Assembly: GCA_934339135.1 (NCBI GenBank)
Contig: CAKRHP010000009.1
Coordinates: 1-64,000, forward strand
Reading direction: 5' to 3'
Length of the DNA: 64,000 nt
From: an uncultured Lachnospiraceae bacterium
Lineage (GTDB): Bacteria > Bacillota > Clostridia > Lachnospirales > Lachnospiraceae
Shown here: one piece after another, positions 17,865 to 27,148 of the stretch
How the letters are laid out: the number at the start of each line of letters is the position of its first letter
Numbering within the stretch: position 1 is the first letter of the stretch
Program-made: the position numbers and the translations under genes
The notes under the pieces: model-generated
Told to the model about the DNA's origin: nothing
The model's database searches: none
The model's input: only the letters and a program-made list of their open reading frames with translations

Positions 17865-18080
17865 CTATTCTGCGGGAAAATCAGCAAATATCCTTTTGCA
17901 ATTTTCACAATAATAGCCATGGGAATCCTTTACATAAGTATTTGACTTTTTCACACGTCCATCCGGTTTATTCGGCTTAAACTTTATAGTTGCCGGGTGT
18001 AATTTAGGAATCAAAGTTGCCATTTCATAAAGTTCAACCCTGCCTGCTACTAACTCATTGCCACAATATAAACATTTCAT
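17865..18080 (-). CDS. Small two-CxxC zinc-ribbon protein
   Basis: 71 residues from an ATG at 18080 preceded by GGAGG. CLYCGNEL near the N-terminus and CENCKRIF near the C-terminus form a four-cysteine zinc ribbon around a basic middle part (HPATIKFKPNKPDGRVKKSN). Small proteins of this layout (a DUF6487-like pattern) are common in clostridia and have no assigned function. It stands alone between pheA and recG. Zinc binding is inferred from the cysteines. Confidence 0.65.
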   Translation of the reverse strand: MKCLYCGNELVAGRVELYEMATLIPKLHPATIKFKPNKPDGRVKKSNTYVKDSHGYYCENCKRIFADFPAE

Positions 18081-18145
18081 ATCTAATCCTCCAAAACAAG
18101 ACAACTTATACAATAAGATGAAAGCTCTCCGTTAACGCAACCTTC

Positions 18146-20185
18146 CTACAAAAAGATATCATCGGTATATGCCATGATCCGTTTCCGAAGCCCCTCATAT
18201 TTCTTGCACAGATTTAAAATATCGTCCTTCGTATACATCGCTGCCGCTTCATTGGCGTCCTTAAGGATTCCTGCGTCCTGATAAATATCTGCCAGCGCAA
18301 AGTTGAGTTCTCCGCTCTGGCGGATTCCAAACAGATCTCCCGGACCACGAAGCTTGAGGTCCTGCTCTGCCACATAAAAACCATCATTGGAGCCTCCCAG
18401 GATATTCAACCGTTCCATGGTTTCCGGGGAGCTGTTCCCCGCCATAAAGATGCAATAGGACTGTGCACTTCCTCTTCCCACGCGCCCCCGGAGCTGATGA
18501 AGCTGTGCCAGACCAAACCGCTCGGCATTTTCCACCATCATCACCGTAGCATTCGGGACATTGATGCCCACCTCAATGACTGTGGTGGATACCAGCACAT
18601 CAATCTCTCCGGCAGCAAAACGTTCCATAATGTCATTTTTGGCTCCTGCTTTCATTTTACCGTGGAGACATTCTACACGAATAGAAGGAGACAGTGTTCC
18701 CTTCAGGGTATCTGTATAATCGGTGACATTTTCAGCCTCCATATTTTCACTTTCCTCGACCATCGGGCAGATAATATACACCTGGTGTCCCTGCCGCACC
18801 TGCGCCTCAATAAACTCATATGCCTTCGGACGGTAGGAGGTTCCCACCACACAGTTTTTGATGGGCAGACGGTCTGACGGCATCACGTCGATCACGGATA
18901 TATCCAGATCACCATACAGGATAATGGCTAATGTCCTCGGGATCGGCGTCGCACTCATAACCAGCATATGAGGCTCCAGACCCTTCTGGGAAAACTCTTC
19001 TCTCTGCCGCACACCAAACCGGTGCTGCTCATCGGTTACCACCAATGCCAGATCCTTATAATGAACCTTCTCCTGGATCAGCGCATGGGTTCCGATGACA
19101 ATATCTGTCATTCCCATCTCCAGAGCCTCGTAAACACGGCGCTTCTGGGAAGCCGTCATGGAGCCCACCAGCAGATCCACCCGGATATGAAAAGGCTCCA
19201 GATACTCCTGAAAGGTCTTTAAATGCTGCTCTGCCAGCACCTCCGTAGGCACCATGATCGCCCCCTGATGGCCGTTTTCCACACAGGCAAGAAGTGCTAA
19301 CACTGCGACGATGGTCTTACCGGAGCCCACGTCTCCCTGGATCAGACGATTCATTACCACACCGGAGACCAGATCCTGCCGGATATCCTCCCATGCTCTC
19401 TTCTGCCCATCGGTCAGATCAAACGGCAGCCTGTCCATGAGCTTTTCCGGCAGCTCAAACGTATTCATCTCATAAGGCGACGGCTTCTGATGCTTTCCCT
19501 GCTTCATCTGGTGGAGTGCCAGCGCAAAAAAGAAGAATTCTTCAAATACCAGCCGCCGGCGCGCCTGCATATATTCTTCCTTGTCCTTTGGAAAATGAAT
19601 CGCATGAACCGCCTGCTTGCGCAGGATCAGATCATATTTTTTACGCATTTCCAGAGGCAGATAATCCCCGGTCAGATCTACCTCCTTCAATGCGTTGCCC
19701 ACAGCCTTGCTGACGGCATGATTTGTCAGCCCCGCCGTCAGCGGATATACCGGCTGAAGCTTTTGAAGCAGCTTATGATACTCTTCCTCCGAAAGAAGCT
19801 TCGGCTGCTGCAGACGGTATCTGCCGTTTTTGTTGATCACACGCCCCCGCATAATATATCTGGTGCCCATACGGAGCGTTTTCATGATAAACGGCATATT
19901 AAACCACGTCACCTCAAGCTGTCCGCTGGCATCCCGCAAAAAAGTGCTGACAATCTTTAAATTGCGGACATACTGAAGTCTCGGCTTGCTTCCAAGTGTC
20001 CCGCTTACCACCACGATATGTCCCTCCTGCACCTCATTGATAGGACGTATATTTTCGACGATTTCATATTCTCTGGGGTAAAAGAAGAGAAGCTCTTCCA
20101 CCGTACTGATGCCCAGTTTGGCAAAAAGCTTCTCGCTCTTCTCCCCAATTCCTTTAATTTCACGAATACTGTCAGATAACTGCAT
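18146..20185 (-). CDS. recG: ATP-dependent DNA helicase RecG
   Basis: 679 residues from the ATG at 20185 (MQLSDSIREIKGIGEKSEKL); the open frame continues upstream into fakA and is not used. The N-terminal wedge domain includes GHIVVVSGTL. The motor has Walker A (GDVGSGKTIVA), a DEQHRFG box, SATPIPRTLA and motif VI (QLRGRVGRGSAQS), all typical of RecG. It reverses stalled forks and processes Holliday junctions. It follows fakA by about 30 bp, continuing the asp23-fakA-recG order found in many Firmicutes. Confidence 0.97.
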   Translation of the reverse strand: MQLSDSIREIKGIGEKSEKLFAKLGISTVEELLFFYPREYEIVENIRPINEVQEGHIVVVSGTLGSKPRLQYVRNLKIVSTFLRDASGQLEVTWFNMPFIMKTLRMGTRYIMRGRVINKNGRYRLQQPKLLSEEEYHKLLQKLQPVYPLTAGLTNHAVSKAVGNALKEVDLTGDYLPLEMRKKYDLILRKQAVHAIHFPKDKEEYMQARRRLVFEEFFFFALALHQMKQGKHQKPSPYEMNTFELPEKLMDRLPFDLTDGQKRAWEDIRQDLVSGVVMNRLIQGDVGSGKTIVAVLALLACVENGHQGAIMVPTEVLAEQHLKTFQEYLEPFHIRVDLLVGSMTASQKRRVYEALEMGMTDIVIGTHALIQEKVHYKDLALVVTDEQHRFGVRQREEFSQKGLEPHMLVMSATPIPRTLAIILYGDLDISVIDVMPSDRLPIKNCVVGTSYRPKAYEFIEAQVRQGHQVYIICPMVEESENMEAENVTDYTDTLKGTLSPSIRVECLHGKMKAGAKNDIMERFAAGEIDVLVSTTVIEVGINVPNATVMMVENAERFGLAQLHQLRGRVGRGSAQSYCIFMAGNSSPETMERLNILGGSNDGFYVAEQDLKLRGPGDLFGIRQSGELNFALADIYQDAGILKDANEAAAMYTKDDILNLCKKYEGLRKRIMAYTDDIFL

Positions 20186-20216
20186 ATTCTTCTCACAAAC
20201 CTTTTCTTTCACTTTA

Positions 20217-21899
20217 TTATTCAACGGATACAAAGTAAGAATATACCGGCTGTCCACCATACTGAACCTCGACCTCCAGATCATCATGATCCTTTAAGAT
20301 CAGATCAGCGACTGCCTCGGCATCCTTCTCGGTCACATCAGCACCGTAATAAAGGCTGATCAGCTCGCTCTCCTCATCGATCATGCCCTCCACAAGCTCT
20401 ACGGTTACTTCTGACAGACCTTTCTCCACCGCAACGATCTTTTTGTCTGCAATACCCATATAATCGCCCTGCTTGATCTCCTTGCCGTCCATCTGGGTAT
20501 CACGGACCGCATATGTGACCTGGCCGGACTTGACATTGCCCATCTCCTCTGTCATCTGCTGTGTATTTTCCTCTACCGGCTGTCCCGGCATGAAATTGAT
20601 CATTGCCGCAATTCCCTGTGGGATATTGGTAGAAGGGATCACAACCACCTTTTTGTCCTCGGTAAGATCTCTTGCCTGCTCTGCTGCCAGAATGATATTG
20701 CCGTTGTTTGGCAGGATGTATACCGTATCCGCCGGCACCTTCTCAACCGCCTGCAGAATATCCTCCGTGCTTGGATTCATGGTCTGACCACCCTCGATCA
20801 CCTCATCGGCACCGAGATCCTTAAAGATATCGCTGAGACCGTCTCCTGCAGAAACAACCACAAAGCCATCTGCCTTATGCTCCTTTGGCTCCTCTTCTTT
20901 CTGATCCTCCTCTGCCTGCTGTTTTGCCACAGTCTCTGCATCACGGATCAGCTTCTCCTGATGCTCCTCGCGCATGTTATCAATCTTCATGCTGGTCAGA
21001 GATCCGTATGTGAGTGCCTTTTCAAATGCCAGGCCCGGATGATTGGTATGCACATGAACCTTCACGATCTCATCATCGGCTACCACTACAACGCAGTCAC
21101 CGATATCCTGAAGATATGCCTTCAGCTCCTTCTCTACCTTATCCTGATCCCGCTCCAGCATAATGATAAATTCTGTACAATAACCAAACTTAATATCTGC
21201 CGCATCCTCAGAACTGCCGGTGGTGATTGCCGGAGATGCCTTCACATCCACACCGGAAATATCCAGATCCACTTCCTTGCCCTGCAGTGCAGCAAGTGCA
21301 CCGCGCACAAAGGTCATAAGACCCTCTCCGCCGGAATCAACTACGCCTGCCTGCTTCAATACAGGAAGCATATCCGGTGTACGCTTGAGGGTATCCTCCA
21401 TGTATGCTACTACTTCCTCTGCAAAGGAAACCATATCATTGGACTCTCCCTCCATCAAAAGCTCCACCGCTTTCTCTGCTCCTGCTTTAATGACTGTCAG
21501 GATCGTACCCTCCTTGGGCTTCATGACTGCCTTATACGCTGTATCGGCTGCATGCTGGATACTGTTGCCAAGGTCTGTCACCTCCAGATACTCCAGTCCC
21601 TTGAGCTCCTTGGTAAAACCGCGGAATATCTGGGAAAGGATAACACCGGAGTTACCTCTGGCTCCACGCAGGGAACCGCTGGACATCGCCTTACACAGAT
21701 TGTCAACCGTCACATCTGTGATCTTGTTGATCTCACGGACAGCCGCCATAATGGTCATAGTCATATTGGTGCCGGTATCTCCATCCGGTACCGGAAAGAC
21801 ATTTAATTCATTAATGTAATCCTTTCTGGCCTCCAATGCCTTTGCTCCTGCCAAAAAGCATTTCTTCATCATTAACGCATCTATTCTCTCAACACTCAC
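20217..21899 (-). CDS. fakA: Fatty acid kinase catalytic subunit FakA (YloV, DAK2/DegV-like)
   Basis: 560 residues with a GTG start after AGGAGG. The N-terminal DhaL (DAK2) kinase domain shows NVFPVPDGDTGTNM, SGSLRGARGNSGVILSQ and GVVDSGGEGL, which hold the metal and ATP. The C-terminal half is the FakA dimerisation region (VVVSAGDGLSDIFKDLGADE, GGQTMNPSTEDIL, YILPNNGNI). With a separate FakB acyl-binding protein it phosphorylates exogenous fatty acids. No fakB is in the window. It lies 44 bp after the asp23-like gene. Confidence 0.92.
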   Translation of the reverse strand: MSVERIDALMMKKCFLAGAKALEARKDYINELNVFPVPDGDTGTNMTMTIMAAVREINKITDVTVDNLCKAMSSGSLRGARGNSGVILSQIFRGFTKELKGLEYLEVTDLGNSIQHAADTAYKAVMKPKEGTILTVIKAGAEKAVELLMEGESNDMVSFAEEVVAYMEDTLKRTPDMLPVLKQAGVVDSGGEGLMTFVRGALAALQGKEVDLDISGVDVKASPAITTGSSEDAADIKFGYCTEFIIMLERDQDKVEKELKAYLQDIGDCVVVVADDEIVKVHVHTNHPGLAFEKALTYGSLTSMKIDNMREEHQEKLIRDAETVAKQQAEEDQKEEEPKEHKADGFVVVSAGDGLSDIFKDLGADEVIEGGQTMNPSTEDILQAVEKVPADTVYILPNNGNIILAAEQARDLTEDKKVVVIPSTNIPQGIAAMINFMPGQPVEENTQQMTEEMGNVKSGQVTYAVRDTQMDGKEIKQGDYMGIADKKIVAVEKGLSEVTVELVEGMIDEESELISLYYGADVTEKDAEAVADLILKDHDDLEVEVQYGGQPVYSYFVSVE

Positions 21900-21943
21900 T
21901 TTTTCTTCCTCCTAGAGATTATTTCCATCAGACAGGGAATCTA

Positions 21944-22303
21944 TCAGTCATCCACAATCCTTACACCTTCTACTGCAACACTGATACTTTCCACTTCCAT
22001 TCCCGTGTATGTCTCTACGCGGCAGCGAACATTTTCCAGAATATTCTGTGCCACGGCACGAATACTCACACCATATGCGACAATAACATGAAGCTCGATA
22101 TGGATCTTATTGTCGATCACAGCTACATTCACACCACGGCTGACATTTTCTCTCTTTAAAAGCTTTGCCACACCGTCCTTTACATTAACGGATGCCATAC
22201 CGACAATGCCAAAGCACTCCGTAGCAGCAGATCCTGCATACTTGGCAAGAACCTCGCGGTCAATGGTGATATCTCCCATTTCATTACTCATTTTACCTTT
22301 CAT
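21944..22303 (-). CDS. Asp23/Gls24-family protein (YloU-like)
   Basis: 119 residues; GGAGG precedes the ATG at 22303. The whole protein is one Asp23 domain (ITIDREVLAKYAGSAATECFGIVGM, then VNVAVIDNKIHIELHVIVAYGV and VESISVAVEGVRI). Family members are abundant, membrane-associated cell-envelope stress proteins of unclear mechanism. It heads the operon with fakA and recG, as yloU does before yloV in Bacillus. Confidence 0.9.
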   Translation of the reverse strand: MKGKMSNEMGDITIDREVLAKYAGSAATECFGIVGMASVNVKDGVAKLLKRENVSRGVNVAVIDNKIHIELHVIVAYGVSIRAVAQNILENVRCRVETYTGMEVESISVAVEGVRIVDD

Positions 22304-22468
22304 AGTCCATCCTCCATTCTACATAAAGTCTATCTCATCCGGTTGTCTTTTCAATGATTCCGGAAAAATGTTCAAAATCATAGCACAATAACATATTCTA
22401 TAGTATACCCTATTCTATTCAAAAAAGAAACCTTTTCTTATGAGGTTTCTATCAAAAGGAGGCTGCCT

Positions 22469-22609
22469 GTGAAACGAATGCTTGGTTTTATATTATTCTG
22501 GATCGCCATCGGCATGACCATTATGCTGTTTTTGGACAGTAATTTTCTTGCTTTTTGTATCATCGTACTCTGTCTGATCCTGGGCTATAACCTGTTCTGT
22601 GGATGTTAA
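22469..22609 (+). CDS. 46-residue single-pass or two-pass membrane peptide
   Basis: A GTG at 22469 follows a strong AGGAGG (spacing 7) and opens a 46-residue frame to the TAA at 22607: KRMLGFILFWIAIGMTIMLF, then about five residues, then LAFCIIVLCLILGYNLFCGC. Two hydrophobic stretches are separated by LDSN, so it probably forms one or two membrane spans with a cytoplasmic basic N-terminus. It is on the plus strand between two minus-strand operons and is followed by a hairpin. I do not recognise a named family; the strong ribosome site and membrane pattern argue it is real. Confidence 0.6.
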   Translation: MKRMLGFILFWIAIGMTIMLFLDSNFLAFCIIVLCLILGYNLFCGC

Positions 22610-22612
22610 AAA

Positions 22613-22639
22613 GGGCAAAGCCTGTACTATGCTTTGCCC
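22613..22639. terminator. Terminator between the small membrane peptide and the M18 aminopeptidase
   Basis: A 9-bp stem (GGGCAAAGC/GCTTTGCCC) with a 9-base loop starts four bases after the small peptide's stop. On the minus strand it is followed by TTTTT, so it best serves the aminopeptidase gene ending at 22694, but both convergent transcripts could use it. Confidence 0.8.
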
Positions 22640-22693
22640 TGTCATTACTGTATATTTTGTAATTTCTGTTCTGATCCCCGGAATTATCTTTCA

Positions 22694-24073
22694 TCAGGCA
22701 TCCTTTAAAAATGCCATGTAACATTTATATGCTTCATATACATCTGCCTTGCTGGTAACCTCCCAAGGAGCATGCATATTCAAAACAGCAACGCCGCTGT
22801 CGATGACTTCCATGCCATACAGGGACAGAATATATGCGATGGTTCCGCCACCGCCGATATCGACCTTTCCAAGCTCTGCCATCTGGTAATTGACCTGATT
22901 GTCGTCCATGATCTTGCGAAGCGCTGCAAGATACTCCGCATTGGCATCATTGGAGCCGGACTTTCCACGGGATCCCGTAAATTTGCTGAAAACAACACCT
23001 CGGCCCATAAAGGAAGCACTTCTCTTTTCAAAGACATCTGCAAACAACGGATCATAAGCTGCATTTACGTCAGAGGAAAGCATACGGCTTTGTGCCATAC
23101 AGCGTCTGAGCTTCAGCTCATTATAATCCCCCTGAAGATTTAACAGCTCTGCCACGACATTCTCAAAGAAGTGAGACTGCATTCCTGTGGCACCCACGCT
23201 GCCGATCTCTTCCTTATCCACCAGCAGACAGCAGGCAGTTTTTTCTACAGACGTCGTATCAAGCATAGCGGCGAGGGAAGTAAATGCACAGACACGGTCA
23301 TCCTGCCCGTAGGACATGATCATGCTACGGTCAAAGCCCATCTCCCTGGCTCTGCCTGCCGGAACAACCTCAAGCTCTGCCGACATGAAATCCTCTTCCT
23401 CCATGCCGTAGGTTTCCTTTAAGATTTCCAGAACACCCTTCTTCACCGCGTCCTTCTCCTCGTCCTTCAAAGGCATGCTTCCCACCAGTACATCCAGCTT
23501 CTCTCCTTCAATGACCTTGGCCGCCTTTTTTTCCATCTGGGCTCCCGCCAGATGAATTAACAGATCGGTCACGCAGAATACCGGATCCTCCGGCTTCTCT
23601 CCGATGCAGACATCCACAGAGGTACCGTCCTTTTTCACGATAACACCATGGATCGCCAACGGCAGTGTAACCCACTGATATTTCTTAATGCCGCCATAAT
23701 AATGGGTATCCAGATATGCCATGTCCTCTGTCTCATATAATGGATTCTGCTTCACATCCATCCGTGGAGAATCAATATGGGCTCCGAGAATATTCATGCC
23801 CCCCTCCAACGGCTTCCCACCAATCTGGAATAATGCAATGGTCTTATTCATATATGCAGCATAAACCTTATCGCCCTTCTGAAGCTTCTGTCCCTTTTTT
23901 AGGACAGACTCCAGAGACTGATATCCCTTCTCCTCAGCCTGCCGGATCGTCTCTCTGACACATTCTCTCTCGGTCTTTCCCACAGAAAGAAATTCAATAT
24001 AATCTCCGTTTAACTGCTCCAGTTCTTTTTTGTCCTTTTTTTTGTAGGTTTTCCATGCGTTTTCACGTTCCAT
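22694..24073 (-). CDS. M18-family aminopeptidase
   Basis: About 459 residues; the ATG at 24073 is preferred to a GTG at 24082, which would be too close to the AAGGG site. The protein has M18 features: NILGAHIDSPRMDVKQNPLYE (first metal His/Asp), LVDKEEIGSVGATGMQS (catalytic Glu region), SSDVNAAYDPLF and a C-terminal NMHAPWEV with the last metal His. M18 enzymes are cytosolic, dodecameric zinc aminopeptidases that remove acidic or neutral N-terminal residues. It is translated just after the phospholipase C-like gene (18 bp). Confidence 0.93.
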   Translation of the reverse strand: MERENAWKTYKKKDKKELEQLNGDYIEFLSVGKTERECVRETIRQAEEKGYQSLESVLKKGQKLQKGDKVYAAYMNKTIALFQIGGKPLEGGMNILGAHIDSPRMDVKQNPLYETEDMAYLDTHYYGGIKKYQWVTLPLAIHGVIVKKDGTSVDVCIGEKPEDPVFCVTDLLIHLAGAQMEKKAAKVIEGEKLDVLVGSMPLKDEEKDAVKKGVLEILKETYGMEEEDFMSAELEVVPAGRAREMGFDRSMIMSYGQDDRVCAFTSLAAMLDTTSVEKTACCLLVDKEEIGSVGATGMQSHFFENVVAELLNLQGDYNELKLRRCMAQSRMLSSDVNAAYDPLFADVFEKRSASFMGRGVVFSKFTGSRGKSGSNDANAEYLAALRKIMDDNQVNYQMAELGKVDIGGGGTIAYILSLYGMEVIDSGVAVLNMHAPWEVTSKADVYEAYKCYMAFLKDA

Positions 24074-24090
24074 GAAATTCACCAGCCCTT

Positions 24091-25098
24091 CTATTTATTT
24101 TTTCCGGTATGGTAATCTCTGTTTTCCAAACCGGTTACTACCTTTGAAATCCTCTCCGCCAGAAACTGCTTTGCATTGCCGGCACGGCTCTTGTGCTGCT
24201 CCACAAACCTGATCCGCTGCAGCAGACCACACAGCAGGGACTCCACCTGTCCATAATACTCCTGATACCGCTCCAGTGCAACATCATACATTTCCCAGAC
24301 ACTGCTGTGATATGTCTCCTCCGGATTCCATGGACTTGTCCATTTTCTGCCCCTGTCATTCATGGCATCTCTTGGATCCGGCATCTGATCCGCCACTGTC
24401 ATATTGGCGATCACAGGCCGTCCTAGCACCTGGGATTCAAATTTACGGATCTGCTGTCTTCTCCTGCCGGTGTGGTCATACACCTGCCGGATCACGCCCC
24501 GCATACAACGGTATGAAGCTTTAATATTCTCATCAAAGATCATGATATGATAAATCCTCTGCAATGTCCGGCTCATAAGGCGTGCCACCACACAAAGCTC
24601 CGCCTCCGAAAGCCTGATCCTCTTCTCCGGATAATACCCGGAGGGCATGATCCCCTTTTGGGCCATGAGCATCTTCTGGTCAATGACTGCCTCCAGCCGC
24701 TGATGTGCCGGGAAGGCTTTTCTGCCCCCATCCGGCTCCTCCGGATGATACCCGGACTTTGCAAAAATATAGGGATGCATCTGGGTGTCCAGTGTATAAT
24801 GGGATATAAATCCCAGAAAATAACTGATCCCAATCTCAAGTGCCTGTTTGTTGGAAAGGGCTAACAGCTCCTCCATATAAACCTCAAAAAACCGGTTTAC
24901 CTCTGATGTATGCAGACGCCTTCCCAGATTTACCTTGTGATGTACACGTTTCATAAAGGGATTAAAGAAAAACAGATCCGGTCCCTGGCATCCCAGCCGG
25001 AACACCTCCTCATGCTGATGCACAACCTCTGATAATCTGCCTCCCGTTTCCTCCAGTGCTTCCCCGCCAAATATTTCATGTGTTGCAAATGCAGGCAT
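24091..25098 (-). CDS. Zinc-dependent phospholipase C-like protein
   Basis: 335 residues from an ATG at 25098 with GGAGG upstream. The N-terminus MPAFATHEIFGGEAL and the segments LGCQGPDLFFF, HTSEVNRFF and FLGFISHYTLDTQMHPYI hold the histidines and aspartates of the PF00882 zinc-dependent phospholipase C fold. Classical secreted enzymes have a signal peptide, which is absent here, so this is a cytoplasmic family member of unknown substrate. It lies 60 bp after the ylbJ-like gene and before the aminopeptidase. Confidence 0.75.
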   Translation of the reverse strand: MPAFATHEIFGGEALEETGGRLSEVVHQHEEVFRLGCQGPDLFFFNPFMKRVHHKVNLGRRLHTSEVNRFFEVYMEELLALSNKQALEIGISYFLGFISHYTLDTQMHPYIFAKSGYHPEEPDGGRKAFPAHQRLEAVIDQKMLMAQKGIMPSGYYPEKRIRLSEAELCVVARLMSRTLQRIYHIMIFDENIKASYRCMRGVIRQVYDHTGRRRQQIRKFESQVLGRPVIANMTVADQMPDPRDAMNDRGRKWTSPWNPEETYHSSVWEMYDVALERYQEYYGQVESLLCGLLQRIRFVEQHKSRAGNAKQFLAERISKVVTGLENRDYHTGKNK

Positions 25099-25159
25099 AC
25101 GCTCCTCCATTCCTGTCTGACAGCCCCAAAGCCGTCATGACATCCTTTAGTATTCCCCA

Positions 25160-26125
25160 CTACATTCCAAAATAATTCCTGACCAGAACCAGAAAAACCG
25201 CCGTCAAAACCGCCAGAAAAACATGGGTCAGCTTCGCTCTCAGGTACCCTGCGACCGACAATTCCGTGCCCTGTAACACACTGTAGGTCTGTGCCACACT
25301 GGAAAAGCCGCCAAAGGCAGCAAACCCGCAGGCAAAGATCCATTTCAGCTCCGGTATCATCGGATACGCCTTTAAATATTCTCCACCGGTGGTGATCTCA
25401 ATAACACCCAGACCGATCATTTTTGCAAAAGCGTGACAGGGTACGATCTGCTCCACAAACTCCGCCAGAATGGAGAACAAAATAATATATCCCCCCACCT
25501 TGGTTACCGTCACAAAGGAATCAAGAATTGCCTGATCCAGCGCATTCATGACAGCCGGCCGTTTTTCCTTTTCATAACTGCATTTTACCACATTTTGCCT
25601 TATTTGATAACGGTCCTTTGTATTTTTCCGCAAAAAAAGAACCGCATTCAGCACGGCTGTTCCATATACGACCGCCAGGATCAGCCACGGCTTTCCCATT
25701 CCCAGACAATATACCCCGATATATTCCAGCAGAAACATAGGACTGGCATTATTGCAAAAACATAATATATACTGTGCCTCCTCCGGGGTTATCGCATTCT
25801 GCCGCAGAAGATCCGCTGCCGTTTTCCCTCCCAGAGGATACCCGGACAAAAAGCCCACCGCCATGGCATAACAGCCATTTTCCGACAGTCCCAGCAGACG
25901 GTGAAAAAACGGATAAAGATATCGTCCAATGGTCTGCGTGGCACCGATCTTCATCATCACGCCGGAAAATACCATAAACGGAAAAAGTGCCGGAAGCACT
26001 ACGGTAAACCACAGCAACAGGCCATCCTTGGAACCCTTATTGACCACAGCGGGACAAAGCAGAAGCACCGCCAGGATCAGACAGATATTGATCCACAAAA
26101 GCTTCTTTTTCATCGGAGGCTTCAT
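25160..26125 (-). CDS. ylbJ: YlbJ/SpoVV-like membrane protein (nucleoside-recognition/Gate domains)
   Basis: 321 residues; the ATG at 26125 overlaps the spmA stop (ATGA), so the longer frame upstream is not used. Around eight hydrophobic segments are visible, with the paired Gate-domain signatures ALFPFMVFSGVM, AVGFLSGYPLGGKTAADLLR, CFCNNASPMFLLEYIG and FGGFSSVAQTYSVL. This matches YlbJ-type sporulation membrane proteins, one of which moves dipicolinic acid into the forespore. SpmB would be the expected spmA partner but is shorter and different. Translational coupling to spmA supports a sporulation role. Confidence 0.75.
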   Translation of the reverse strand: MKPPMKKKLLWINICLILAVLLLCPAVVNKGSKDGLLLWFTVVLPALFPFMVFSGVMMKIGATQTIGRYLYPFFHRLLGLSENGCYAMAVGFLSGYPLGGKTAADLLRQNAITPEEAQYILCFCNNASPMFLLEYIGVYCLGMGKPWLILAVVYGTAVLNAVLFLRKNTKDRYQIRQNVVKCSYEKEKRPAVMNALDQAILDSFVTVTKVGGYIILFSILAEFVEQIVPCHAFAKMIGLGVIEITTGGEYLKAYPMIPELKWIFACGFAAFGGFSSVAQTYSVLQGTELSVAGYLRAKLTHVFLAVLTAVFLVLVRNYFGM

Positions 26126-26766
26126 TTCCGCTCCCCCCTCCGGCACATGATCCGGCAGAATATCACTGCCACTGCTGTGCTGACCGTGGTCGCGATCAGT
26201 CCCGGTACCACGATGGCTGCCGGATTGACTGCACCATACTGTGCCCGGTACGCGATCACACTGACCGGGATCACCTGCAGGGAAGAGATATTTAAGACCA
26301 GAAAGGTACACATCTCATCGCTTGCCTTTGTGAGCCGCACCTCATCCGGATCAACCTGCCTTCCTTCTCTGCGGGACATTTCTGCTGCAAGTCTCTCCCG
26401 TTCCAATGGTGCCAGCTCCATCATCGCTTTGAGTCCCATGGGAGTCGCCGCCCAGCCAAGTCCCAGAATATTGGCAAGAATATTGGCTGTCAGATATTCC
26501 TGCACCGGATGCTGCCTCGGTATCCTCGGGAACAGAAACGCAAGCACCGGGCGCAGTCCTCTGGTCATCCGATCCATAAGTCCTGCCTGTCTCGCCACCT
26601 CGATGAGTCCCGTCCACATGGACATAACCCCAAGCATTGTGATCGCCATGGTGACTGCTTCCCCGGCGCTGTCTATGGAGGCATTGCTGACTGCCTCCAC
26701 CTGGCCTGTCACAATCCCGGCTCCGAGTCCCAGAAGGATCATAAATCCCCATAAATAATTAAGCAT
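26122..26766 (-). CDS. spmA: Spore maturation protein A
   Basis: 214 residues, a multi-pass membrane protein with the SpmA nucleoside-recognition fold: MLNYLWGFMILLGLGAGIVT at the N-terminus, AVTMAITMLGVMSMWTGLIEVA, NILANILGLGWAATPMGLKA, and TFLVLNISSLQVIPVSVIAYRA. SpmA and SpmB dehydrate the spore core. The spmB position is taken here by a ylbJ-like gene. The AGGAGG ribosome site is in the loop, and the ATG in the stem, of an 11-bp perfect hairpin, suggesting translational control. Confidence 0.9.
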   Translation of the reverse strand: MLNYLWGFMILLGLGAGIVTGQVEAVSNASIDSAGEAVTMAITMLGVMSMWTGLIEVARQAGLMDRMTRGLRPVLAFLFPRIPRQHPVQEYLTANILANILGLGWAATPMGLKAMMELAPLERERLAAEMSRREGRQVDPDEVRLTKASDEMCTFLVLNISSLQVIPVSVIAYRAQYGAVNPAAIVVPGLIATTVSTAVAVIFCRIMCRRGERK

Positions 26767-26807
26767 AGACTGCCTCCTGTCAAACTATCTGTAGGTAGTC
26801 TATGCTT
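26761..26807 (-). promoter_or_regulatory. Hairpin enclosing the spmA ribosome site and start codon
   Basis: Arms AAGCATAGACT (26761-26771) and AGTCTATGCTT (26797-26807) are perfect complements with a 25-base loop. On the mRNA the downstream arm contains the spmA ATG and the loop contains AGGAGG. No U-run follows, so it is not a terminator. It could gate translation or be a DNA operator. Confidence 0.6.
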
Positions 26808-26871
26808 ACAATATCACTTTTAGTATTCACGATCTCATAGATCATATGGGGAAATATCCCGGTCAGAGGTA

Positions 26872-27123
26872 TTATTCCTCCTCTTCTTCGCTGTCTTCTT
26901 TCTCCCCGAAAGCTTCCTGCTCATCCTCATCAAAATCCAGTGTCACATACTCTCTGGACTTATCGTCAGCCTCATCCTCTTCGTCATCAAAGTCAAAATC
27001 TTCATACTCATCATCCAGTTCCTCATCCGGCTCCCCCAACAGCTTTTTGGTCAGATAATAAGCACCTGCTGCCATCACAGCGATGGACGTAATTCCCATA
27101 ACACCCTTGAGTAATTTTTTCAT
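26872..27123 (-). CDS. Small protein with N-terminal membrane anchor and acidic tail
   Basis: 83 residues. Residues 8-24 (VMGITSIAVMAAGAYYL) are a membrane segment flanked by lysines. From residue 30 to the end the chain is almost all Asp and Glu with few other residues (DDEYEDFDFDDEEDEADD, EDSEEEEE), so it is disordered and very acidic. The family is unknown. It lies 25 bp after pfkA in the same direction and could be co-transcribed with it. Confidence 0.65.
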   Translation of the reverse strand: MKKLLKGVMGITSIAVMAAGAYYLTKKLLGEPDEELDDEYEDFDFDDEEDEADDKSREYVTLDFDEDEQEAFGEKEDSEEEEE

Positions 27124-27148
27124 GTCTGCATCCTTCCTTTCCTATCCA

